Shown here: positions 1 through 5,807 of the stretch, in pieces
Layout of the letters: every line of letters begins with the position of its first letter
Numbering within the stretch: the first letter of the stretch is position 1
Source of the DNA: Acidimicrobiaceae bacterium
GTDB lineage: Bacteria; Actinomycetota; Acidimicrobiia; Acidimicrobiales; UBA8592
DNA length: 5,807 nucleotides
Assembly: GCA_002722525.1 (NCBI GenBank)
Contig: PBMJ01000015.1
Location: 35,198-41,004 of the forward strand
Reading direction: 5' to 3'
The notes under the pieces: model-generated
Told to the model about the DNA's origin: nothing
Database searches by the model: none
Seen by the model: only the letters and a program-made list of their open reading frames with translations
Translations under genes and position numbers: made by a program

Positions 1-2997
1 CTCAGCCTTGACGGCGAGTGGAAATTTAACCTCATACATGCTTTAGAGGACGCTCCGCAGTTTTGGGTTAAGCCTGAATTCGACGATAATCGCTGGGATC
101 CAATAAAGGTGCCCGGTGTTTGGACACGCCAAAGAACTGACGACCTTCCTCATTACACAAATATTGTTATGCCTTGGCAGGGTTTAGAACCTCCCCAAAT
201 CCCTGAAAAAAATCCGACAGGGCTGTATAGGACAAAGTTTGACTTACCTACCACTTGGGAGGAAGGTCAGGTCATAGTCCATATTGGGGCAGCAGAAAGT
301 TTAGTTTCAGTATGGTGTAATGGCGCATTTGTCGGACTGGGCAAAGACAGTCGCCTCTCTAGCGAATTTGATCTAACGCCGTATATCCAGAGGACCGGCA
401 ATTGTATTGCAATCATGGTGAATCGTTGGAGTGATGGGACTTGGATCGAAGATCAGGATCATTGGTTTCATGGAGGTATCCATCGCTCTGTCTTTGTCGA
501 ACGCAGAGCGCCGTTGCATATAGCCGACCTCCATATTTCGGCGGACTATGACCATAACAATAGGCAAGGGGAAGTCAGCGGTTCGATTTTTCTATCAGGG
601 CCTTCTGAAGGTTTCACGGTAAATGTAAGGCTCGAAGATGTATCCGGTGGTTTCGTTGCAGAGCAGACTACCATTGCTGCCCCCAAAAGGATTTCTGGTT
701 CTTCTTTGGATCAGCTACTTGCGGCATACAAATTCCAAGGATTCTGTTGCGAATTTGAGATCCCATCGCTACCTGTCGATCCATGGACTGCAGAGACACC
801 TCGTTTGTATGTTCTTTATGTCTCTCTGGAGGATCCTTCAGGAGACTTAACAGAAGTTGTTGCGCAGAAAATAGGATTCCGTCGCGTAGAAATAACTGAC
901 AGGCAGTTAAAGGTAAATGGCAATCCTGTCATTCTCCATGGGGTTAATAGGCATGACCACCATGAAAGAACTGGTAAGACGCTCAGTAAAGAAGAGATGA
1001 GATCAGAATTACTGACAATGAAGCAGCACAACATTAATGCGATTAGGACAGCTCATTATCCAAACGACCATTATCTCCTTGATCTGTGTGATGAGATGGG
1101 CTTGTATGTCGTTGATGAGGCAAACTGTGAGTCGCATGCAAGATTAAGGTCGTTAGCCCTAGACCCCAGATACCATATTGCCATTCAGGATCGGGTTACG
1201 CGAATGGTCGCACGAGATAGAAATCATCCATCGATAATTGGATGGTCGTTAGGCAATGAATCAGGATTCGGACCTCCACATGTTTCAGCTGCCGGCTGGA
1301 TTAGGATGAGCGACGCAACGAGATTTATACAGTACGAAGGAGCCTTAGAGCATCGATTCTCGTTGAATGGGGAAAAAGGATACGAAAATAGTAAAAGGGC
1401 CCCCGACAAACTTGAAGCGTTCGTTACAGATGTGGTCTGTCCTATGTATACCCCAATAGACAAAATTGTTGAGTGGGCTGAATGGGCTGAAGGCGAGGGA
1501 GAGGATGAGCGGCCGATGATTTTGTGTGAGTTTTCTCATTCTATGGGAAACTCCAATGGTTCAATTGCAGAGTATGTTGACGCATTTTATGCTTACCCTG
1601 CCTTGGCTGGAGGTTTTGTTTGGGATTGGCGTGATCAAGGGCTGGAAGAATTTAACGAAGATGGTGAATTTTTTTGGGCATATGGCGGTCATTTTGGGGA
1701 TGAGCCAAATGACGCAAATTTCTGTATCAATGGGTTAACTGATCCCGAAGGAAAGCCTCATCCCGCTCTAACGGAATACATGTGGGCGATTCGCCCAGTC
1801 ACTGTTCGACTGCTCGATGAGGAAACTTTAATTGTAGAGAATCGACGAGTTTTTGCAGATTTAGGAGACTTGAGATGCCACTGGGAGCTACAACAGAATG
1901 GGGAGGTCTTTCAGTCCGGACAGCTTGACGTAAATCTATTACCAGGTGACTCGAAAAAGTTTCCCTTCCCTGTGAGAGTAGATACTGATTCGCAGACAGA
2001 ATCAATATTTAATTTCTACTGGTATTTAGACCATGATGTTATTTGGGCTGCCAGTGGCCATCTCGTGAGTTGGGACCAAGTTGTCATAGGTAGGCGAAAG
2101 AAGATACCGGTCGTAATGCCACTACTAAGGGCAGAAGCGCAAATACCCCAAGAAGTAGAATATGAGGTTGGGCCTATTTCGGTTGGGGTGGATCAAACCG
2201 GTTTCCTAACAGGCATCGGGTATAAAGGTCGACCCATGATTATCGCTCTTCCAGATAGTTGTCTTTGGCGAGCTCCAACTGATAATGATGGGGTCAAACA
2301 AGGGTGGATGGCGAGTGTGTCAGGGGTTCGCCAAAAGTGGATAAGAGAGGGGCTCGACAATTTGAAAATCCATAGAAAAAAACATGAGGCATATAAGAAT
2401 GGGGATGAGATATCTCTTGTGTTTGAAAGGGAGATCCACGGGGTATCAAATTTTGCTCTCCATCATTCTGTGTACTCATTGACTGCAAACGGGATTTTTG
2501 TAACTGAACGAATTGACATTCCTGAAGACTGGGATGATATGCCCCGAGTCGGGGTTCGATTTGAAATGCCTGAATCTTTCAATTCATTAAGGTGGTTTGG
2601 GAGGGGGCCGCAGGAGTCTTACTCAGATAGGTACTTATCTCAGATGGTGGGGATTTGGGAATCAGATGTTGAGAATCAGTATCATGGCTATGTAGTCCCG
2701 CAGGAACATGGAGCTCACCACCAAACAAGGTGGTTCACTCTCGAAGAGAGCAGTGGTCTTCAGATACGCATTGCAGCCTCGAACCTCTTTTCTTTCTCAG
2801 CGCGCTTCCATCATGATTTGGATATCACCCGTGCTAAAACAATTGCTGATCTTAAGCGAAAAGATACGATCGAGGTTCATGTTGATACTGCTTTGCGAGG
2901 ACTGGGGACTGGAGCATGTGGGCCTGATGTCCTAGAAACATATCAGGTGTCTTCAGGTGAATATATATGGGACTGGGAAATTAGTTTTAAGGAATAG
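1..2997 (+). CDS. lacZ: Beta-galactosidase, LacZ-type GH2 (5' end outside window)
   Basis: Predicted to hydrolyse terminal beta-D-galactosides such as lactose. The frame is open from base 1 and already reads like the family's N-terminus (LSLDGEWKF), so the GTG at 109 (PGVW context) is an internal Val codon, not the start; probably a few tens of residues are missing. In fragment numbering (base 1 = residue 1): jelly-roll sugar-binding domain about 1-170, with the SDG..EDQD..GGI motif at 144-160; Ig-like domain about 170-290; TIM barrel about 290-590 with HGVNRHDHH at 313-321; then the Ig-like fourth domain and the C-terminal beta-galactosidase small-chain domain (WRAPTDNDG; RGLGTGACGPD at 966-976). 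The acid/base is Glu420 (GNES) and the nucleophile is Glu510 (ILCEFSHSMGN). Glu377 and His379 (ANCESH) match the E. coli Mg ligands Glu416/His418. The 998 visible residues agree with the ~1000-1024 of the family. No signal peptide can be judged. The family call is firm; the natural substrate is inferred. Confidence 0.95.
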   Translation, partial: LSLDGEWKFNLIHALEDAPQFWVKPEFDDNRWDPIKVPGVWTRQRTDDLPHYTNIVMPWQGLEPPQIPEKNPTGLYRTKFDLPTTWEEGQVIVHIGAAESLVSVWCNGAFVGLGKDSRLSSEFDLTPYIQRTGNCIAIMVNRWSDGTWIEDQDHWFHGGIHRSVFVERRAPLHIADLHISADYDHNNRQGEVSGSIFLSGPSEGFTVNVRLEDVSGGFVAEQTTIAAPKRISGSSLDQLLAAYKFQGFCCEFEIPSLPVDPWTAETPRLYVLYVSLEDPSGDLTEVVAQKIGFRRVEITDRQLKVNGNPVILHGVNRHDHHERTGKTLSKEEMRSELLTMKQHNINAIRTAHYPNDHYLLDLCDEMGLYVVDEANCESHARLRSLALDPRYHIAIQDRVTRMVARDRNHPSIIGWSLGNESGFGPPHVSAAGWIRMSDATRFIQYEGALEHRFSLNGEKGYENSKRAPDKLEAFVTDVVCPMYTPIDKIVEWAEWAEGEGEDERPMILCEFSHSMGNSNGSIAEYVDAFYAYPALAGGFVWDWRDQGLEEFNEDGEFFWAYGGHFGDEPNDANFCINGLTDPEGKPHPALTEYMWAIRPVTVRLLDEETLIVENRRVFADLGDLRCHWELQQNGEVFQSGQLDVNLLPGDSKKFPFPVRVDTDSQTESIFNFYWYLDHDVIWAASGHLVSWDQVVIGRRKKIPVVMPLLRAEAQIPQEVEYEVGPISVGVDQTGFLTGIGYKGRPMIIALPDSCLWRAPTDNDGVKQGWMASVSGVRQKWIREGLDNLKIHRKKHEAYKNGDEISLVFEREIHGVSNFALHHSVYSLTANGIFVTERIDIPEDWDDMPRVGVRFEMPESFNSLRWFGRGPQESYSDRYLSQMVGIWESDVENQYHGYVVPQEHGAHHQTRWFTLEESSGLQIRIAASNLFSFSARFHHDLDITRAKTIADLKRKDTIEVHVDTALRGLGTGACGPDVLETYQVSSGEYIWDWEISFKE

Positions 2998-3009
2998 GTA
3001 AACCGAGTC

Positions 3010-3549
3010 TCAAACATCCAGTGGAACCATACATTCTTTCAGGTCATTAGCTTTTGCAAATTCGTCTATAGGCCGGGAAACCCACTTGTCTCCTTTGATA
3101 GAAGGGGAGACAACGAAAGCTTCGTCTTCTCCTATTCTAAAGTTTTCTGCGTATTGGTCTCGATCATTCAGATAAATCTCATAGTCATCTATCCATAAAT
3201 TTACGTTTTTTCCATCATCAGTATTGGGATCAGGGGCTAGAAGTTGTAAAGCTTCGAGAAGGTCTCTGTAGATAGTGGTTCCTTCGTCAATCAACTCAGC
3301 GCGCTCGTCAGGTGTTTTTGTCGTTAAGGCGAGAGGGAGCTCCTCGATTGCGCTTTTTGCATCAGCGCAGAGTGGTTTTGCTGCAATTGCAAATGCTGGG
3401 TCGTCAAGCTTGTCAGGATGTCCCTGTGGGGCCAGAGGAGATAAGGCCCATATCCAAAACGCAATGATTGAAAGAAGTAGCAGCAGAGAAACAATTCTCC
3501 AAACAGTCCACTTTTTGTAGACGATATTGCCATCCGAACTGTTATCCAT
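3010..3549 (-). CDS. Hypothetical single-pass membrane protein, 179 aa
   Basis: I do not recognise the family. The ATG at 3549 is chosen over the in-frame start at 3600 because AGGAG lies 7 nt upstream of it and the extra 17 residues look uncoded. The protein has a short basic N-terminus (K12, K13, R18), one transmembrane segment at about 19-37 (IVSLLLLLSIIAFWIWALS), a proline-rich hinge (SPLAPQGHP), and then a ~140-residue acidic, probably helical domain. By the positive-inside rule the N-terminus is cytoplasmic and the C-terminal domain lies outside. That domain has two cysteines, Cys61 (PLCAD) and Cys173 (KECMV, near the C-terminus), which could form a disulfide. There is no lipobox, so it is anchored rather than a lipoprotein. 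It is convergent with lacZ and divergent from tyrS, so it is probably monocistronic here. Expression is likely given the good ribosome site; function is unknown. Confidence 0.8.
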   Translation of the reverse strand: MDNSSDGNIVYKKWTVWRIVSLLLLLSIIAFWIWALSPLAPQGHPDKLDDPAFAIAAKPLCADAKSAIEELPLALTTKTPDERAELIDEGTTIYRDLLEALQLLAPDPNTDDGKNVNLWIDDYEIYLNDRDQYAENFRIGEDEAFVVSPSIKGDKWVSRPIDEFAKANDLKECMVPLDV

Positions 3550-3675
3550 AAGAACTCTCCTGTAGTCATAAGCATTGCTTCCTTGAAACGGGTATGCCAA
3601 ATGCCCAAAGGAAAGTCGACTGAACTCTTTGGAAAATCACTCGCTATAGCCTTAAAGAGGCCTAAGGTTCAGTGT
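3550..3675. promoter_or_regulatory. Divergent intergenic region between membrane protein and tyrS
   Basis: These 126 bp should hold both promoters. For tyrS the only candidate I can point to is a weak -10, TATAGC at 3645-3650, with a poor -35 (TGAACT at 3621-3626, 18-nt spacer). A weak ribosome site, AAGG at 3664-3667, sits 8 nt before the tyrS ATG. I see no T-box, no long hairpin and no terminator here, so no leader-based control of tyrS is evident. The minus-strand promoter could not be assigned. Confidence 0.35.
3557..3561 (-). promoter_or_regulatory. Shine-Dalgarno site that sets the start of the membrane protein
   Basis: On the minus strand AGGAG is followed by a 7-nt spacer (AGTTCTT) and ATG at 3549. 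This is near-ideal, and it decides the start against the upstream in-frame candidate at 3600. Confidence 0.8.
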
Positions 3676-4938
3676 ATGGCTAAAGCAAATCTTCTTCTTG
3701 ACCTTGACCAGCGTGGAATGGTGCAAGACACAACAGATAGGGGGGCGCTGGAAAACCTTTTATCCACCGAATCTATAACCCTTTATCACGGGATTGATCC
3801 ATCAGCTGCTAGCTTGCACATCGGAAACTTTATAGGAGTTTTGATGTTGCGGAGATTCCAAGAAGCAGGTCACAAACCTATTGTTCTCGTGGGGGGTTCG
3901 ACAGGAATGATAGGGGATCCCGGTGGGCGCTCTGAAGAACGAAATCTTTTGGATGAAGAAACTCTTGCGGCAAATCTTGCTGGGATTCGAAAGCAGTTGG
4001 AAGCATTAGTTGATCTTGAACGGGCTGAACTGGTCAACAATTTTGATTGGACAAAGAGCGTTAATGTCCTCGATTTTCTTCGTGATGTAGGTAAGCATGC
4101 AACAGTAAATCAGATGGTAGCTAAGGACTCCGTGAGAACGAGGATGGAAGGCAAGCATGGGATATCTTATACGGAGTTCTCTTACATGCTTCTTCAAGCC
4201 TTTGACTTTTGGTGGCTTAACAATGAATATAATTGCCAATTGCAAATTGGAGGTTCGGATCAATGGGGGAATATAGCCCAAGGGGTCGATTTGATTCGAC
4301 GGAGAAACGGTAATGCGGCCCACGGACTCACGTGGCCATTAATCACAAGAAGTGACGGCCAGAAGTATGGGAAGTCTGTCGATGGCGCTATATGGCTTGA
4401 CCCAGAGATGACGTTGCCTTACCAGTTTCATCAATACTGGTTAAGTATTGATGATCGAGATGTTCAAAGATTTCTTATGCAGTTGACGCTTTTGGACCTG
4501 GAAGAGTTAGAAGAAGTTGTTATTGAGCATCAGAAGTCTCCAGAAAAGCGATACGGACAGCTGCGCATAGCGGATGAGGTTACTGCTCTTGTTCACGGTG
4601 CCGAAGCAGTAGATCAAGCAAAATTGGCGGCTTCTGCATTATTCGGGTCGGGAGAATTGAATGAAAAAATGTTAGCTGCGTTAGAAGGCGTTATCCCTAA
4701 AACCTTAGTTAAAAGCGCTATTTTTACTGGTGATGAAGCACTAATTGATCTTCTCGTAGACAGCGGTCTAACAGCATCAAAGAGTGAGGCCCGTCGGTTG
4801 TTGAAACAGGGCGGTGTTTCAGTGAATCGGGAAAAAAAGTCCTCTGGGGATCTTGACTTGTCTGCGCTTATTGGTGGACGTTTTCTTTTGCTCCAAAAGG
4901 GGAAAAAACAGAGAAACCTCGTCATTGTCGATGGTTAG
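3676..4938 (+). CDS. tyrS: Tyrosyl-tRNA synthetase
   Basis: Cytoplasmic class I aminoacyl-tRNA synthetase that joins L-tyrosine to tRNA-Tyr using ATP. The chosen start gives 420 residues, the usual bacterial length, beginning MAKANLLLDL; an upstream in-frame ATG at 3583 would add 31 residues unlike the family. The Rossmann catalytic domain carries YHGIDPSAASLHIGN, with the HIGH-type motif at 48-51 as H-I-G-N. The tyrosine-site region EFSYMLLQAFDF and LQIGGSDQWGN follows, and the KMSKS-type loop is K230-Y-G-K-S234 (the KFGKS variant typical of TyrRS). A helical anticodon-binding segment comes next, then an S4 RNA-binding domain at about 356-420 (LLVDSGLTASKSEARRLLKQGGVSVN) that binds the long variable arm of tRNA-Tyr. 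No key residue is missing. It lies directly upstream of the rRNA operon in the same direction, with the rRNA promoter 75 bp after its TAG stop. Confidence 0.97.
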   Translation: MAKANLLLDLDQRGMVQDTTDRGALENLLSTESITLYHGIDPSAASLHIGNFIGVLMLRRFQEAGHKPIVLVGGSTGMIGDPGGRSEERNLLDEETLAANLAGIRKQLEALVDLERAELVNNFDWTKSVNVLDFLRDVGKHATVNQMVAKDSVRTRMEGKHGISYTEFSYMLLQAFDFWWLNNEYNCQLQIGGSDQWGNIAQGVDLIRRRNGNAAHGLTWPLITRSDGQKYGKSVDGAIWLDPEMTLPYQFHQYWLSIDDRDVQRFLMQLTLLDLEELEEVVIEHQKSPEKRYGQLRIADEVTALVHGAEAVDQAKLAASALFGSGELNEKMLAALEGVIPKTLVKSAIFTGDEALIDLLVDSGLTASKSEARRLLKQGGVSVNREKKSSGDLDLSALIGGRFLLLQKGKKQRNLVIVDG

Positions 4939-4974
4939 CTCTTTTCCTTTTTTTCGATAGAAATCTATAGAAAA

Positions 4975-5042
4975 CATTAACTTTATAAATACAGAAAAAT
5001 ATTCGAAGAAACGTTGACGTTTTAGCAGGTAGAGGATAGATT
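4975..5042 (+). promoter_or_regulatory. rRNA operon promoter P1 with AT-rich upstream element
   Basis: The -35 hexamer TTGACG (5014-5019) and the -10 TAGATT (5037-5042) are separated by exactly 17 nt, the optimum for a sigma70/SigA-type promoter. TAGATT is a common actinobacterial -10 form. Just upstream, about 4975-5010 is very A/T-rich with A-tracts (ATTAACTTTATAAAT, then AGAAAAATATT), resembling an UP element that binds the RNA polymerase alpha subunit at rRNA promoters. Transcription is expected to start near 5049, giving a leader of about 410 nt. Its position before 16S and its quality make this the best promoter in the window. Confidence 0.8.
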
Positions 5043-5051
5043 TCTCCTTCT

Positions 5052-5097
5052 GCCCTATTTATTGGTTTCTAAGCAGTTGAAGTCGAAACAATAGGGC
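5052..5097 (+). other. Leader hairpin 1, bulged 13-bp stem
   Basis: GCCCTATT (5052-5059) pairs perfectly with AATAGGGC (5090-5097). Five unpaired bases, TATTG, bulge on the 5' side, then GTTTC (5065-5069) pairs with GAAAC (5085-5089), closing a 15-nt loop. It begins within a few nucleotides of the predicted transcript 5' end. Confidence 0.65.
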
Positions 5098-5104
5098 GTA
5101 TATC
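5077..5104 (+). promoter_or_regulatory. Possible second rRNA promoter P2
   Basis: TTGAAG (5077-5082), a 16-nt spacer, and TATATC (5099-5104) give 4/6 matches in each hexamer. Tandem promoters are common before rRNA operons, and this would start near 5111. It overlaps the first leader hairpin, whose pairing already explains much of the sequence, so it is only a candidate. Confidence 0.25.
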
Positions 5105-5127
5105 CGGCTCCAGCTTTGCTGTCCGGA
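5103..5127 (+). other. Leader hairpin 2
   Basis: TCCGG (5103-5107) pairs with CCGGA (5123-5127). After a small internal loop (CTC opposite T), CAGC pairs with GCTG around a TTT loop at 5115-5117. Confidence 0.6.
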
Positions 5128-5135
5128 AGCGGTTT

Positions 5136-5148
5136 CAGCCGAAGGCTG
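5136..5148 (+). other. boxB-like hairpin
   Basis: CAGCC-GAA-GGCTG is a perfect 5-bp stem with a 3-nt loop, 7 nt before boxA. Small hairpins just upstream of boxA occupy the boxB position in bacterial rRNA leaders; the assignment rests on position and shape. Confidence 0.5.
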
Positions 5149-5155
5149 TGAACAC

Positions 5156-5168
5156 TGCTCTTTGAAAA
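5156..5168 (+). promoter_or_regulatory. boxA antitermination site
   Basis: TGCTCTTTGAAAA closely matches the bacterial rRNA boxA consensus (TGCTCTTTAACAA type), differing mainly where many actinobacteria and others have GA. In RNA it would bind NusB-NusE (S10) and protect rRNA transcription from Rho. Its place between the promoter and 16S, after a boxB-like hairpin, supports the call. Confidence 0.8.
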
Positions 5169-5198
5169 CGGAAGAGAGGACGAAAAAGCCAGTGCGGG

Positions 5199-5231
5199 CG
5201 ACGCGCGGGTTTTCTTGAACCCAAAACGTCG
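5199..5231 (+). other. Leader hairpin 4
   Basis: CGACG (5199-5203) pairs with CGTCG (5227-5231). Inside it, GGGTT (5207-5211) pairs with AACCC (5218-5222) around a 6-nt loop. The internal loop is CGC opposite AAAA. Confidence 0.5.
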
Positions 5232-5245
5232 ACCTTAACAATTCC

Positions 5246-5274
5246 GCCATCTAATTTCTGAGAAACTAGGTGGC
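5246..5274 (+). other. Leader hairpin 5, 13-position stem
   Basis: GCCATCTAATTTC (5246-5258) pairs with GAAACTAGGTGGC (5262-5274) with one A-C mismatch and one T-G wobble, loop TGA. Its 3' arm contains most of the GGTGGCACC element (5269-5277), so folding of this stem hides that element. Confidence 0.65.
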
Positions 5275-5292
5275 ACCCGCACATTGGACAAC

Positions 5293-5318
5293 GTGCCTCT
5301 ATCTTTTGATAGGGGCGC
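5293..5318 (+). other. Leader hairpin 6, terminator-like 11-bp stem
   Basis: GTGCCTCTATC (5293-5303) pairs with GATAGGGGCGC (5308-5318) around a TTTT loop, with two T-G wobbles. It is followed by AATGTTTTG, which is a poor U-tract, so unaided intrinsic termination is doubtful. It excludes the alternative hairpin GGCGCAA/TTGTGCC (5314-5320 with 5325-5331), which shares five bases. Confidence 0.6.
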
Positions 5319-5331
5319 AATGTTTTGTGCC

Positions 5332-5366
5332 AGTCAGGTAACGAGGAAGCCCCTCCGACCCTGGCT
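5332..5366 (+). other. Leader hairpin 7
   Basis: AGTCAGG (5332-5338) pairs with CCTGGCT (5360-5366) with one wobble. An inner stem, CGAGG (5342-5346) with CCTCCG (5352-5357, one bulged C), closes a 5-nt loop. Confidence 0.45.
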
Positions 5367-5380
5367 CTCCAAATCGCAAA

Positions 5381-5416
5381 ACTTCACTCAAGGACTTCTT
5401 ATGGAAGTAGTGAAGT
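5381..5416 (+). other. Leader hairpin 8, bulged 13-bp stem
   Basis: ACTTCACT (5381-5388) pairs perfectly with AGTGAAGT (5409-5416). Bases CAAGG bulge on the 5' side, and ACTTC (5394-5398) pairs with GAAGT (5404-5408) around TTATG. It is the most perfect stem near 16S and a plausible processing element. Confidence 0.65.
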
Positions 5417-5433
5417 AGAGCACCTGATTTCAA

Positions 5434-5452
5434 TGTGTGCCTTTGGCACGCA
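5434..5452 (+). other. Hairpin abutting 16S 5' end
   Basis: TGTGTGCC (5434-5441) pairs with GGCACGCA (5445-5452), 8 bp with one T-G wobble and a TTT loop, ending about 6 nt before the mature 16S start. Its location suggests a role in 5' end maturation or early folding. Confidence 0.55.
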
Positions 5453-5458
5453 GAGATT

Positions 5459-5807
<349 letters not shown>

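Larger units (their letters stand above)
5049..5458 (+). other. 16S rRNA leader, ~410 nt, highly structured, non-coding
   Basis: The region between the predicted transcription start and 16S contains no tRNA or convincing gene. By hand I find consecutive stem-loops at 5052-5097, 5103-5127, 5136-5148, 5199-5231, 5246-5274, 5293-5318 (or the alternative 5314-5331), 5332-5366, 5381-5416 and 5434-5452. A boxA-like antitermination site is at 5156-5168. Such leaders load the Nus antitermination complex and assist 16S folding and RNase III processing, and are then removed. The half of the processing stem that lies after 16S is outside the window, so the leader half cannot be identified. Confidence 0.7.

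Noticed and set aside
109..2997. GTG at 109 as the lacZ start
   Set aside because: The frame is open to base 1 and the upstream codons encode conserved GH2 N-terminal sequence (LSLDGEWKF...DDNRWDPIKVPGVW).
3583..3675. 31-residue N-terminal extension of TyrS from ATG 3583
   Set aside because: It resembles no TyrRS N-terminus, would overlap the promoter region, and the 3676 start gives the family's normal length.
3757..3766. DnaA-box-like TTATCCACC within tyrS (and TTATCCATA near 3542)
   Set aside because: Isolated near-matches inside coding sequence, with no cluster or AT-rich unwinding region.
5284..5312. TTGGAC as a third rRNA promoter -35
   Set aside because: The matching -10 (TGATAG) fits only 2 of 6 positions, and the bases are part of hairpin 6.
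5135..5320. Minus-strand 61-residue frame with CPMCGC, resembling half a zinc ribbon
   Set aside because: It needs a TTG start, has only one cysteine pair cluster, lies antisense to the rRNA leader, and its sequence is explained by leader hairpins.
5100..5458. tRNA gene in the leader
   Set aside because: No TTCGANTC-type T-arm, no acceptor stem closure and no D-arm signature could be found.

Overview
The window looks like ordinary chromosomal DNA from an actinobacterium. The best fit is a member of the class Acidimicrobiia, or a related lineage, with only moderate GC (mid to high 40s percent by eye). This rests on the first ~350 nt of a 16S rRNA gene, an actinobacterial-style TyrRS-to-rRNA gene order, and housekeeping promoter and boxA signals. 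The class-level call is from memory of 16S variable regions and needs a database search. I see no transposase, integrase, phage gene, CRISPR array or tRNA.

Layout. (1) Positions 1-2997, plus strand: the 3' ~95 percent of a LacZ-type family 2 glycoside hydrolase (beta-galactosidase); its start lies upstream of the window. (2) Positions 3010-3549, minus strand, convergent with lacZ and only 12 bp away: a small single-pass membrane protein of unknown function. (3) Positions 3550-3675: a divergent intergenic region. (4) Positions 3676-4938, plus strand: a complete tyrosyl-tRNA synthetase (tyrS) with both class I signature motifs and a C-terminal S4 domain. (5) Positions 4939-5458: a non-coding stretch with an AT-rich upstream element, a strong sigma70-type rRNA promoter (TTGACG-N17-TAGATT), and a ~410-nt rRNA leader packed with hairpins and carrying a near-consensus boxA antitermination signal. 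(6) Positions 5459 to the end: the 5' end of 16S rRNA, cut by the window edge within the conserved region near E. coli position 350.

How the parts relate. tyrS and the rRNA operon both serve translation and lie in the same direction. A similar tyrS-rRNA linkage is known for the rrnB operon of fast-growing mycobacteria. The beta-galactosidase and membrane protein show no visible functional link to them. The part most worth a second look is the rRNA leader. It holds about nine consecutive stem-loops, two of which share the same bulged architecture. One segment resembles a T-box core (GGTGGCACC) followed by a terminator-like hairpin. I regard the T-box resemblance as suggestive only, because stem I motifs and a proper U-tract are missing.
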